64,000 bases of DNA, taken from NCBI GenBank assembly GCA_963582065.1, contig CAUZRQ010000020.1, positions 1 to 64,000 on the forward strand, in the 5' to 3' direction. Shown piece by piece: positions 45,469 through 52,740 of this stretch; within the stretch, counting starts at the first letter, position 1; the number at the start of each line of letters is the position of its first letter. The position numbers were made by a program, and so were the translations under genes. The notes below the pieces were generated by a model that was not told the DNA's origin, searched no databases, and was given only the letters and a program-made list of their open reading frames with translations. The DNA comes from UBA8437 sp963582065 (GTDB taxonomy: Bacteria; Planctomycetota; Planctomycetia; Planctomycetales; Planctomycetaceae).

Positions 45469-46617
45469 CTACTTGGGGCGAGACTCGAAGACAGCCTCGA
45501 GTGGGATCCAACGGGTCGTCTGCCCGGTGCGGTCGTGTCGCGGATAACTGCCACGGAAGAAACCCCGCATTGAAATCACGTCGGGAGAATCCTTGGTGTA
45601 GGTCATTACGAGTTCGAGAGTTCCCTCGTAACTGAATCCATCAACACCGGAATCGCTCAGCCGTACGCGGCCGCTTGCCACCGCGTAGCGGAGATGTTCG
45701 CTCGACGCGGACGGCACCAGCGACAGCTTCCCGGAGACGCCGGTGATTGAAAACACCTTCTTGGTGTCACGATCGACCCGCTCCATCACGCCGGGCGGGT
45801 AGACCTCCGTGAGCCATTTCTTCAGCTTTGCGGCGTCGACGGTCCGCGTGTCGTCCGGCCAGGCCAACGCGCTCCAGTCGCTTTTCGCCATGTCCACGAC
45901 CTCCACGACAGGCAGTCGGTAGGCCGGCATCCGTCGGTCGTCGAGGCGGACGAAGATCCGCAGCCCGCGGTTGCCCGGAGTGGGTTCGGGAAGTTTCAGC
46001 GGGGGAGCTGCCCGTGGTGTTCGAGGCGGCGAAGGCAGTCCCAGGATGAGAGCTGCCCGCCTGAGTTGGGTTACGGTGTTTTCGATCAGGTCACCGGGGC
46101 GGCCGTAGCGGATCGATCCGACGGCGTCGAACCAGGCCACCAACTTGCCGCGGGAATCAAGAAGAGCGAAGTCGACATTACTCTGCCGCGTGGCCTGTTG
46201 CGGGCGACCGGAGCGGAATTTCCGGCTCCAGACTTCCCGCACCGGCTGGGGGAGGTCGGGGTCGTTGCGGTGCCCGAACCACGATGTGACCAGAAACGGT
46301 CTCAATTCAGCCACGACGCGAGGATGGCTCAGAGAGGTCCCACGGACCTGCGTGGCCGTGGCTCAGCAGTGACCCGAGGCCAGGTCGCCATATTTCGAGT
46401 GGATGATCACCAGGCAGATCGGACGGCTCTCACGGGTCGCCCGTTTGCGGGCGGTCTCCAGTGATGATTCCCAGTCCAAACGATAGATGGAAAGTTCCCG
46501 GGCGGTGGGCCGCAACAGGTGATACCAGGTCTCGACCCGCGCGGCCTCGAGGTCCTCGGACCGGAGCGTCCCGGAGGTTGCCAGCAGCAGTGTCCAGCAG
46601 AGTGCCAGGCGGATCAT
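45469..46617 (-). CDS. Candidate selenoprotein: secreted thioredoxin-fold protein with in-frame UGA (Sec85)
   Basis: 382 aa if the UGA at 46363-46365 is read as selenocysteine. The ATG at 46617 has AAGGAG six bases upstream and begins a signal peptide (MIRLALCWTLLLATSGTL). The thioredoxin-like strand SRPICLVIIHSKYG leads to ASGHC-UGA-ATATQ, then LSHPRVVAELRPFLVTSW and VDFALLDSRGKLVAWF in the same frame. Only the UGA interrupts it. The context Cys-Sec-x-Thr puts Sec about where a thioredoxin-like nucleophile would be. A GC hairpin with GGU in its loop follows. The part after the UGA could start at a GTG at 46314, but that lacks a ribosome site and splits the fold. A nonsense mutation remains possible. 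The C-terminal half (about 200-382) is unrecognised. Confidence 0.6.
46336..46357 (-). promoter_or_regulatory. bSECIS-like hairpin just 3' of the in-frame UGA
   Basis: In the minus-strand transcript, bases 8-12 after the UGA (CCACG) pair with bases 19-23 (CGUGG), leaving the six-base loop CAGGUC. Outer GG/CC pairs extend the stem across a two-base bulge. The loop GGU matches the key GGUC loop of the Escherichia coli fdhF SECIS. The loop begins about 13 bases after the UGA, a little closer than is usual. An alternative fold pairs CCACGG with CCGUGG. Suggestive but not decisive. Confidence 0.4.
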
Positions 46618-46647
46618 GCACATCTCCTTGTGAATGGTGGCGGGGGA

Positions 46648-48462
46648 TCAGTCCGGGGTGTGAAAACCCGGTGACCCGATGAAGGCCCGCACCCCGGAGT
46701 CCGCATCGATCGTGCGGATCCGAATCTCGCCGTCGTAGCTTCCTGTCGCCAACCGGTCATGTTTGTCGTCGACGGCCAGCGAATAGACCCAGTCCTTGTG
46801 GTCATCGAATTTCTTGATCTGTTTGCCGTCGAGCGAGTGCACCCGGACCGTGCGGTCGGCGCTACAACTGTAGACACGGTCATCAGCTCCGACCACCACT
46901 CGGATCACTGTTGCGTCGAATCCCTCGATTGTCCGGACCAGTTTCGCATCGTCGGATTTCCAGATTCGCAGCATCCTGTCGTTACCGCAGGAGACCACTT
47001 GCTTGCCGTCGTGCGTGAATGCGACACCGAGAATTCGGCCGCCGAAGTTCGATTCGAAACTCTTGTTGTATGTCGCCAGTTGTTGGCCAGTCCTGGCGTC
47101 AAACACCTTGGCGTTTTTGTCGCGACTCGCCGACGCAAGCCGTCTGCCGTCCGGTGACCACGCGACCGACATGACGGCCTTGTGGTGGTCGAGCAACTTC
47201 AGGAGCGGACGTCCGGTGTCGGAATCGAAAAGTCGGATCGAGCTGTCGGCGACCGCTGCTGCGATGCGGTCGCCGCCGGGACTGAATCGGGCGGACAGAA
47301 CTTCTTTGGTTGAGGTCATCAGGTGCCGGAGCAGTTTTCCGTCGGCGACCCGGAACTGTTTCAGTTCACCGAACTGCCCTGGCCGACCGGCGGCGACAAG
47401 CAGTGATCGCCCAGAGGGATGAAACTCGATGTCGAAGACCCGTTGGCCGACGTTGGTGATGCGCCGGGCCAAGCGGCCGGTGCCGGTCTCCCAGATCAGG
47501 ACCTCGTGGTAACCCGAACTGGCCAGCCACTTCCCGTCGGGAGAAAATGCCAAAGCCGTGATTGCCAGCGGGACTCGATAAGTGTGAGGTGGTTGAGGTT
47601 GTGGTGTTTGCGGGACGATGTTCCACAGCGAGTCGTCGGGATCGACCCCGGCATCCAATTCGGCACCAAGCGCGATCCAGCGGCGAATGAGCGTGATCTG
47701 AGGCCTGGTCAGCGGAGGATTGCCCTCGGGCATCGAACCATCTGCAATCGCGTGGAAGAGCAGGGATTTGCCCGCGTCTCCAGGAACGACGGTGATGCCG
47801 TTTTTTCCCGCCGACAGCACACCGCGGTGGTTCTCCAGATCAACACGCCCCTTGGCGATTCGGGCACTGTGGCAGGCCAGGCAACGCCGAACCAGGATCG
47901 GGGCGACGTCGTTGGCAAACGAGACGAATTGACCCGCGCGTTGAGCGGCCTGTTGAGCCGTACGCAGCCGTTCGGTGTGCTCGACGACGGCCTTGCTGTA
48001 AGCCGCCTGGGATTTGTCGAATTCCCGGTCGGCGAGTTTGAGTTGAGCAACGGCTGTGTCACGTCTCGCAACGGCTCGATCGTGAGCCAACTGAACAAGC
48101 TCCACCTGACGCCGGGCGGCCTGCAGGACCTTTTCGGGTGGTTTCCTGGCGGCTTTCTCGGCCAGTGCCTTACGAGCCTTCTGGAGTTCTTCCCTGGCGG
48201 TGTCGGCCGTCTGCCTGGCGTCACGGGCCCTCAGGTTGCTTTCCCATGCATTGCGACGACCACGGGCCAGTGCATCCTCCATCGACGAGCGTGTCGCAGA
48301 GGCTTCGCGTGTGGCCTTCCGAAGCGGATCGAGGTCCTTGACGGTTTCTCCGGCGAATGCCGTAGAGGATGTTGCCACGACGCCAATCAACCACAGGACC
48401 TGAAAGCGATCGGTCCACGACAGCGATTGCGACGAGCAGCAGTGTTCGGGTTGCCGGTTCAA
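46648..48462 (-). CDS. Secreted PSCyt1-WD40 protein with N-terminal coiled coil
   Basis: 604 aa if it starts at the TTG at 48462, which overlaps the DUF1501 stop as TTGA and has GAGGAG five bases before it. The signal (VLWLIGVVATSSTAFA) is followed by a long charged helical region at about residues 45-190 (AREELQKARKALAEKAARK), probably coiled coil. Then comes a planctomycete cytochrome domain (RRCLACHSARIAKGRVDLEN, CxxCH near 200) and a run of WD40 repeats (ITALAFSPDGKWLASSG, VAWSPDGRRLASASRDKN). The set takes the place of the usual DUF1549/1553 partner for a DUF1501 protein. The role is unknown; haem plus a propeller scaffold is likely. Confidence 0.85.
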   Translation of the reverse strand: MNRQPEHCCSSQSLSWTDRFQVLWLIGVVATSSTAFAGETVKDLDPLRKATREASATRSSMEDALARGRRNAWESNLRARDARQTADTAREELQKARKALAEKAARKPPEKVLQAARRQVELVQLAHDRAVARRDTAVAQLKLADREFDKSQAAYSKAVVEHTERLRTAQQAAQRAGQFVSFANDVAPILVRRCLACHSARIAKGRVDLENHRGVLSAGKNGITVVPGDAGKSLLFHAIADGSMPEGNPPLTRPQITLIRRWIALGAELDAGVDPDDSLWNIVPQTPQPQPPHTYRVPLAITALAFSPDGKWLASSGYHEVLIWETGTGRLARRITNVGQRVFDIEFHPSGRSLLVAAGRPGQFGELKQFRVADGKLLRHLMTSTKEVLSARFSPGGDRIAAAVADSSIRLFDSDTGRPLLKLLDHHKAVMSVAWSPDGRRLASASRDKNAKVFDARTGQQLATYNKSFESNFGGRILGVAFTHDGKQVVSCGNDRMLRIWKSDDAKLVRTIEGFDATVIRVVVGADDRVYSCSADRTVRVHSLDGKQIKKFDDHKDWVYSLAVDDKHDRLATGSYDGEIRIRTIDADSGVRAFIGSPGFHTPD

Positions 48463-49811
48463 ATCCACTCCTCGATCACGTTTCCCCGACAAACTGGTCG
48501 CCGGTCACCTTTTCGATCGGTGAAGGTGCGGGCCGGATCGATCCCCATCAGGTGGAGAATTGTGGCTCCCATGTCCCAGGGCCCGACCTTCTTGGAGGCC
48601 GGGAACGCAGCCAGTTCGTCGGATCGGCCGAAGATCTGGCCTCGGCGAATCCCGCCACCGGCCAGGAACATCGAGTAGCAATGGGGCCAGTGTTGGCGAC
48701 CGCCCTGGGGTGGATTGCTGAGATGGTCGATCCAGGGGGACCGACCGAATTCGCCGCCACAGACAACCAGTGTCGAATCGAGCAGCCCGCGTTCGTCGAG
48801 GTCCCCCAGCAGCGCCGACAGGCTTTGGTCCAGAGGCGGCAGGAGCTGCCCCTTGAGTCGACTGAAGATGTTGGCGTAGTGCAGGTCCCAGTGCTGTTCG
48901 CCACCGACGGGAATATCACTGATCTGGATCACCGGCACACCGGCTTCGACCAGTCGCCGTGCCATCAACAGGTAGCCGCCCATCGGGGTCCGGCCGTAAC
49001 GATCCTTGACCTTGTCTGATTCGGCGGAGGTGTCGAAGGCGGGGATGAAGCCGGAGGAGTTGAGCAGAGTCAGTGCTCGGCCCTGGACCGTGCCGTAGTT
49101 GGCCGCCGGCCGCTGCTGATCCAGGAACCGCGCGCGGTTCTGCAGGGTCTGGAGCAGCCGCTGGCGGCCATCAACCCGCACCTGGGTCAGTTCACCACGC
49201 CGAGCCAACAGGCGGCGGAGTTGGTCGTTGAGCACGAAGGGTGAGTGCACCTTGCCCAGAAAGCCGCCGGTTTGACCGATTCCCTTGAATTGGGGCAGAA
49301 TTCGACCGCCGAGGATTACCGAGGCGGGCACTCCCTTTCGGGTGGGGGGCTTCAACTTGCTGACGATCGCACCGTAATGGGGATGGTCGTCGGGTGTGGC
49401 AGGAAAATTCTGGTTGTTGATGCGGTGTGGCCAGCCGGTCAGGTGCGTGTAGAGGCTGGCGGCATGAGCGGTGTCCTTGTGGCTCAGCGTGCGGGCCACC
49501 GTTCCCAGGTGCATCATTCTCGAGAGTCGCGGCAGGTGTTCGCAGACGTGAAGGTCGACCACGCTCGAGGGGATCGGCTTGAACGGGCCGCGAGCCTCCA
49601 GAGGCGCCTCGGGCTTCATATCGAAGGTCTCGGTCTGAGGCGGTCCTCCGTAGAGCGTCACAAAGATGACCGATTTGACGCGTCCGAATCCACCGGCAGC
49701 CCCGGATTCTTCACCGGGTGCCAGTCCCTGCCATCCAAGCCCGCCCAGCACACCCAGGCCTCCCACCTGCAGGAAGGCGCGTCGCGAGCCGGTTGTGTGG
49801 AACTGCAGCAT
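48459..49811 (-). CDS. DUF1501 domain protein, Tat-exported
   Basis: 450 aa from the ATG at 49811; a TTG at 49841 is in frame. Tat-type start GSRRAFLQVGGLGVLGGLGW. DUF1501 motifs: VIFVTLYGGPPQTETFDMKP, RTLSHKDTAHAASLYTHLTG, EQHWDLHYANIFSRLKGQ, LVVCGGEFGRSPWIDH, GATILHLMGIDPARTFTDR. The ending is EEWI without the HAGR tail of the other copies, so it belongs to a somewhat different subgroup. It leads the operon DUF1501, PSCyt1-WD40, UGA-containing gene, sugar isomerase. Confidence 0.9.
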   Translation of the reverse strand: MLQFHTTGSRRAFLQVGGLGVLGGLGWQGLAPGEESGAAGGFGRVKSVIFVTLYGGPPQTETFDMKPEAPLEARGPFKPIPSSVVDLHVCEHLPRLSRMMHLGTVARTLSHKDTAHAASLYTHLTGWPHRINNQNFPATPDDHPHYGAIVSKLKPPTRKGVPASVILGGRILPQFKGIGQTGGFLGKVHSPFVLNDQLRRLLARRGELTQVRVDGRQRLLQTLQNRARFLDQQRPAANYGTVQGRALTLLNSSGFIPAFDTSAESDKVKDRYGRTPMGGYLLMARRLVEAGVPVIQISDIPVGGEQHWDLHYANIFSRLKGQLLPPLDQSLSALLGDLDERGLLDSTLVVCGGEFGRSPWIDHLSNPPQGGRQHWPHCYSMFLAGGGIRRGQIFGRSDELAAFPASKKVGPWDMGATILHLMGIDPARTFTDRKGDRRPVCRGNVIEEWI

Positions 49812-49934
49812 GGTGAAGAGTGCCGCGTGTGACGGGGGCAAGACATCTTCAGCGACGATTATATCGGCGATCGTGGATCAGGCCCAAGTCGACCAGCCGA
49901 TTTTCGCCGTCGTCGGTCTCCGAAAGTGCGGTCT

Positions 49935-50429
49935 TCACACCGGTGGCCCGGGAAAAATTACTGACAGGCCGTCCATGCGGTAGCGGAAAGCCCGGCGGAG
50001 ATCGCGGCGGACCAGGAGGCGATCGATCAAGTGGCCACCCCACGGCGCGTAATCCACCTCATCGGTGACCAGCGTGCCACCATTGATTGGCTCGAATCGA
50101 TGGTGGTGGTGCCAATACCGGTACGGACCACCCAGTTTGATGTCGGAAAACTGGCGAGGTGGATCCCAGTCGTGGATCTCGGACGTCCATTTCAGGGGAA
50201 TGCCGTGGATCTTCAGCCGGTATCCAATTCGCGTGCCATTCCCCATCGAGATCGGTTGTGGTGTCGATATGCGGAACTTCATCCAGGGCGGGACGAGCCG
50301 TTCGAGGTTCGCCGCGTCGGCGAAGAACCCGAAGACGTCGTCGGGATCCGCGGGCAACCACAGGCGGGCCGCCAGGCGAGTGATCGCTTCGGAGCGCGGC
50401 GATGGGATGAAGTCCAGTTCGGACTGCAT
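49935..50429 (-). CDS. SRPBCC (START-like) family protein
   Basis: 164 aa from the ATG at 50429. Helix-grip fold pattern: AARLWLPADPDDVFGFFADA, LERLVPPWMKFRI, GTRIGYRLKIHGIPLKWTSE and VTDEVDYAPWGGHL near the end. This matches the SRPBCC subgroup of cyclase/ligand-binding proteins that bind lipids or hydrophobic molecules. It has no signal peptide. It follows the small membrane protein gene by 26 bases, suggesting a two-gene operon. The ligand is unknown. Confidence 0.82.
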   Translation of the reverse strand: MQSELDFIPSPRSEAITRLAARLWLPADPDDVFGFFADAANLERLVPPWMKFRISTPQPISMGNGTRIGYRLKIHGIPLKWTSEIHDWDPPRQFSDIKLGGPYRYWHHHHRFEPINGGTLVTDEVDYAPWGGHLIDRLLVRRDLRRAFRYRMDGLSVIFPGPPV

Positions 50430-50455
50430 GAGTGTCGCTTGGTGAAACAAACGAT

Positions 50456-51067
50456 TCAGGACATCGGATTTGTGTACTGGTCGTCGTCGAGGATTTGCAT
50501 CGTGTCGCTGGGTTCACCATCGCCGGGGGCCGCAAACGCCGAAGCGACAGTTGGACGAAGCATGAAGACCAGCAGCAGGATCGGGTAAATCAGGCCAAAA
50601 ATCAGTCCGCAGCCCATTCCGCCGGCGACAATGCCGGAAATTACCTCGACTGGCGGCCCATCGGCGACCTCTTCCTGGGCCTCGATGATCGGCATCATGG
50701 AACGGAAAATCAGAGCGTTGAAGACGATCTTGCTGAGAATGTCGTAGATCGAGTAGCCGATGCTCAAGGTGCGACCCCACGGTTTCATCAGCAATAACGC
50801 GATGCCTGCGATCAGTAAGACCAGGGTCCCGACGGCGCCGAAGCCGTTCGAGATGTTCGTCATCAGTTGGAAGTTCGGATCGGCCGCCAACGCCTTCTGC
50901 AGTGGATCTTCTTGGACCTCCTCGCCTGCGTCTCTGACGGCTTGTTCCATGGCCTGCTGGATGGCCGGCTGAGCCACCGCCACCGCCAACCCCAGGCCGC
51001 ACATCCCGAAAATCGAGAAGACGATATTCAGGATCCCAAAAACCGTGATGGTGGTGGGTCGTTTCAT
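50456..51067 (-). CDS. Small multi-pass membrane protein of unknown function
   Basis: 203 aa from the ATG at 51067. Hydrophobic segments lie at about 5-28 (TVFGILNIVFSIFGMCGLGL), 75-95 (GFGAVGTLVLLIAGIALLLM), 100-120 and 140-170 (ISGIVAGGMGCGLIFGLIYP). A polar extracytoplasmic or cytoplasmic loop rich in Gln/Glu (QQAMEQAVRDAGEEV) follows the first segment. The layout is common among planctomycete hypothetical membrane proteins, and no family with known function is recognised. It stands upstream of the SRPBCC gene. Confidence 0.75.
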   Translation of the reverse strand: MKRPTTITVFGILNIVFSIFGMCGLGLAVAVAQPAIQQAMEQAVRDAGEEVQEDPLQKALAADPNFQLMTNISNGFGAVGTLVLLIAGIALLLMKPWGRTLSIGYSIYDILSKIVFNALIFRSMMPIIEAQEEVADGPPVEVISGIVAGGMGCGLIFGLIYPILLLVFMLRPTVASAFAAPGDGEPSDTMQILDDDQYTNPMS

Positions 51068-51195
51068 TCGCAAACTTTCGTGACAGACTGATTGCCGCTG
51101 TGCAAAGTGTCGGTACTTGTCCCCGGGCGAGCAACCAACGGGCACTTGCCGGGAACATGAGAAAGACGTGGTACCAACTGTCGGGGGAGGGGGAT

Positions 51196-52740
51196 CTAGG
51201 GCGAAAGGCGACTGCGGCCATCAGTGATCAGTTTGTCGAGTCGCAGAATCATCCGTTGAGCCCTCTGCCGGAATTTGTCCAGGACGTCAGTCGTCTCCCC
51301 GGGATCACTGTCAAGGCGGTAGAGCGTGTACCTGGGCACCTTGCGGCCCTTGAGCCTCAGCTTGGCATTGCGGCGGCGTTTCGAGTCGTGGCGTTGCAGC
51401 TTCCAATTGCCGACTCGAAGGCCGTAGTTGCCGCGACGTCCGTTGTCCTGTTGCACCAGGTGATCACGACCGATGGCGTCCGTCTTTCCCAGCAGCGCTC
51501 CCAGGACGTTGAGGCTGTCAAGACACGCTTCGGCCGGCATCGGGATACCGGTCAATGATGCGAAACTGGCGGCGAAATCGATTGTGCAGACCACCTGTTC
51601 GGAAACTCCCGGGCGGATGGTGCCCGGCCAGCGGGTGATCAACGGGGTCCGCGTTCCACCTTCCATCACGCTGTACTTGCCCCCGCCAAAAGGACCGGCT
51701 GGCCGGTGTTCGCCGAGTTTCTCGATCGCCCCGTCCTTGTATCCGTCGTCGAGTACGGGGCCGTTGTCCGAGCAGAAGACGACAAGTGTGTTCTGCTCGA
51801 GTTTCAGTCGTTTCAACGAGGCCATCAACTCGCCGACGCACCAGTCCAACTGCAGGATCGAATCTCCGCGGAAACCCAGCCCGCTCTTGCCGTGGAACCG
51901 TTCGTGTGGCATGCGGGGCACATGCAGATCGTGAGACGAAAAGAACAGGAAAAACGGTTGGTCACGGTTCTTCTCGATCCATGCCACGGAGCGTTTGACC
52001 CATTCGTCGGCCAGGTCTTCGTCTCGAAATCGTGCCGTGTGCCCGCCGGTGTAGAAGCCGATTCGGCTGATTCCGTTATGGATGGTGCCGTTGTGTCCAT
52101 GGGACCAGTCCATCTTGAGTGTCGAACGGTGTGTGAGTCCGGTTGGGTGGTCAGGACTGGGCTTCCTGTTGCCGACCCAAAGCGGGTCTGCGGGGTCGAG
52201 ATTCGGCACACGGTGATCCTGGACGTAGACCTGCGGCACGCGGTCGTTGGTCGTCGGCAGCAGGAAACAGTGATCGAAGCCGATTTCGAGCGGTCCGGGT
52301 TTCAAGTCGGCGTTCCAAACCGGCCCTTGGGTTCCGCCGAGTCCAAGATGCCACTTGCCGATCACCGCCGTACGGTAACCTGCTGTTCGAAGCAGTCCCG
52401 GCAGGGTGACCGTGCCGGGCTTGATGATGGCCGGGTTATTCGGAGCGGCGATTCCGGTACCGGGGCGACGAAAGGCGTAGGTGCCGGTGAGAAACGAATA
52501 GCGGGTTGGCGTACAGGTGGACGCGGAGCAGTAGCCACTGGTGAATTTCAGACCCTCGGCCGCCAGTCGATCAATATGGGGTGTTTTGAGAGACGTCGTG
52601 CCATAGCACGACACGTCACCGTAGCCCAGATCGTCGGCCATGATCACGACGATGTTGGGGCGTCGGGGGGCGGCCGTGGTGGTCGTCAGTGGGCCGAACA
52701 CGGCGACGAGGCCGAGAGCAGCCGCGGCAAGGCGCGTCAT
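51196..52740 (-). CDS. Arylsulfatase-type sulfatase, secreted
   Basis: 514 aa from the ATG at 52740, which overlaps the previous stop by four bases (ATGA). Signal peptide MTRLAAAALGLVAVFGPLT. Metal ligands are D36/D37 in IMADDLGYGDVSC. The formylglycine signature STCTPTRYSFLTGTY has C76 in the classical CTPTR form, and the second metal motif is VVFCSDNGPV. The IGKWHLGLGG and SHDLHVPRMPH blocks are typical of arylsulfatase A-like enzymes. It is translationally coupled to the C45-like lipoprotein. The substrate is unknown. Confidence 0.93.
   Translation of the reverse strand: MTRLAAAALGLVAVFGPLTTTTAAPRRPNIVVIMADDLGYGDVSCYGTTSLKTPHIDRLAAEGLKFTSGYCSASTCTPTRYSFLTGTYAFRRPGTGIAAPNNPAIIKPGTVTLPGLLRTAGYRTAVIGKWHLGLGGTQGPVWNADLKPGPLEIGFDHCFLLPTTNDRVPQVYVQDHRVPNLDPADPLWVGNRKPSPDHPTGLTHRSTLKMDWSHGHNGTIHNGISRIGFYTGGHTARFRDEDLADEWVKRSVAWIEKNRDQPFFLFFSSHDLHVPRMPHERFHGKSGLGFRGDSILQLDWCVGELMASLKRLKLEQNTLVVFCSDNGPVLDDGYKDGAIEKLGEHRPAGPFGGGKYSVMEGGTRTPLITRWPGTIRPGVSEQVVCTIDFAASFASLTGIPMPAEACLDSLNVLGALLGKTDAIGRDHLVQQDNGRRGNYGLRVGNWKLQRHDSKRRRNAKLRLKGRKVPRYTLYRLDSDPGETTDVLDKFRQRAQRMILRLDKLITDGRSRLSP

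Noticed and set aside
45469..46314. Independent gene starting at the GTG at 46314
   Set aside because: No ribosome binding site, and it would begin in the middle of a thioredoxin-like helix that follows directly from the upstream piece.
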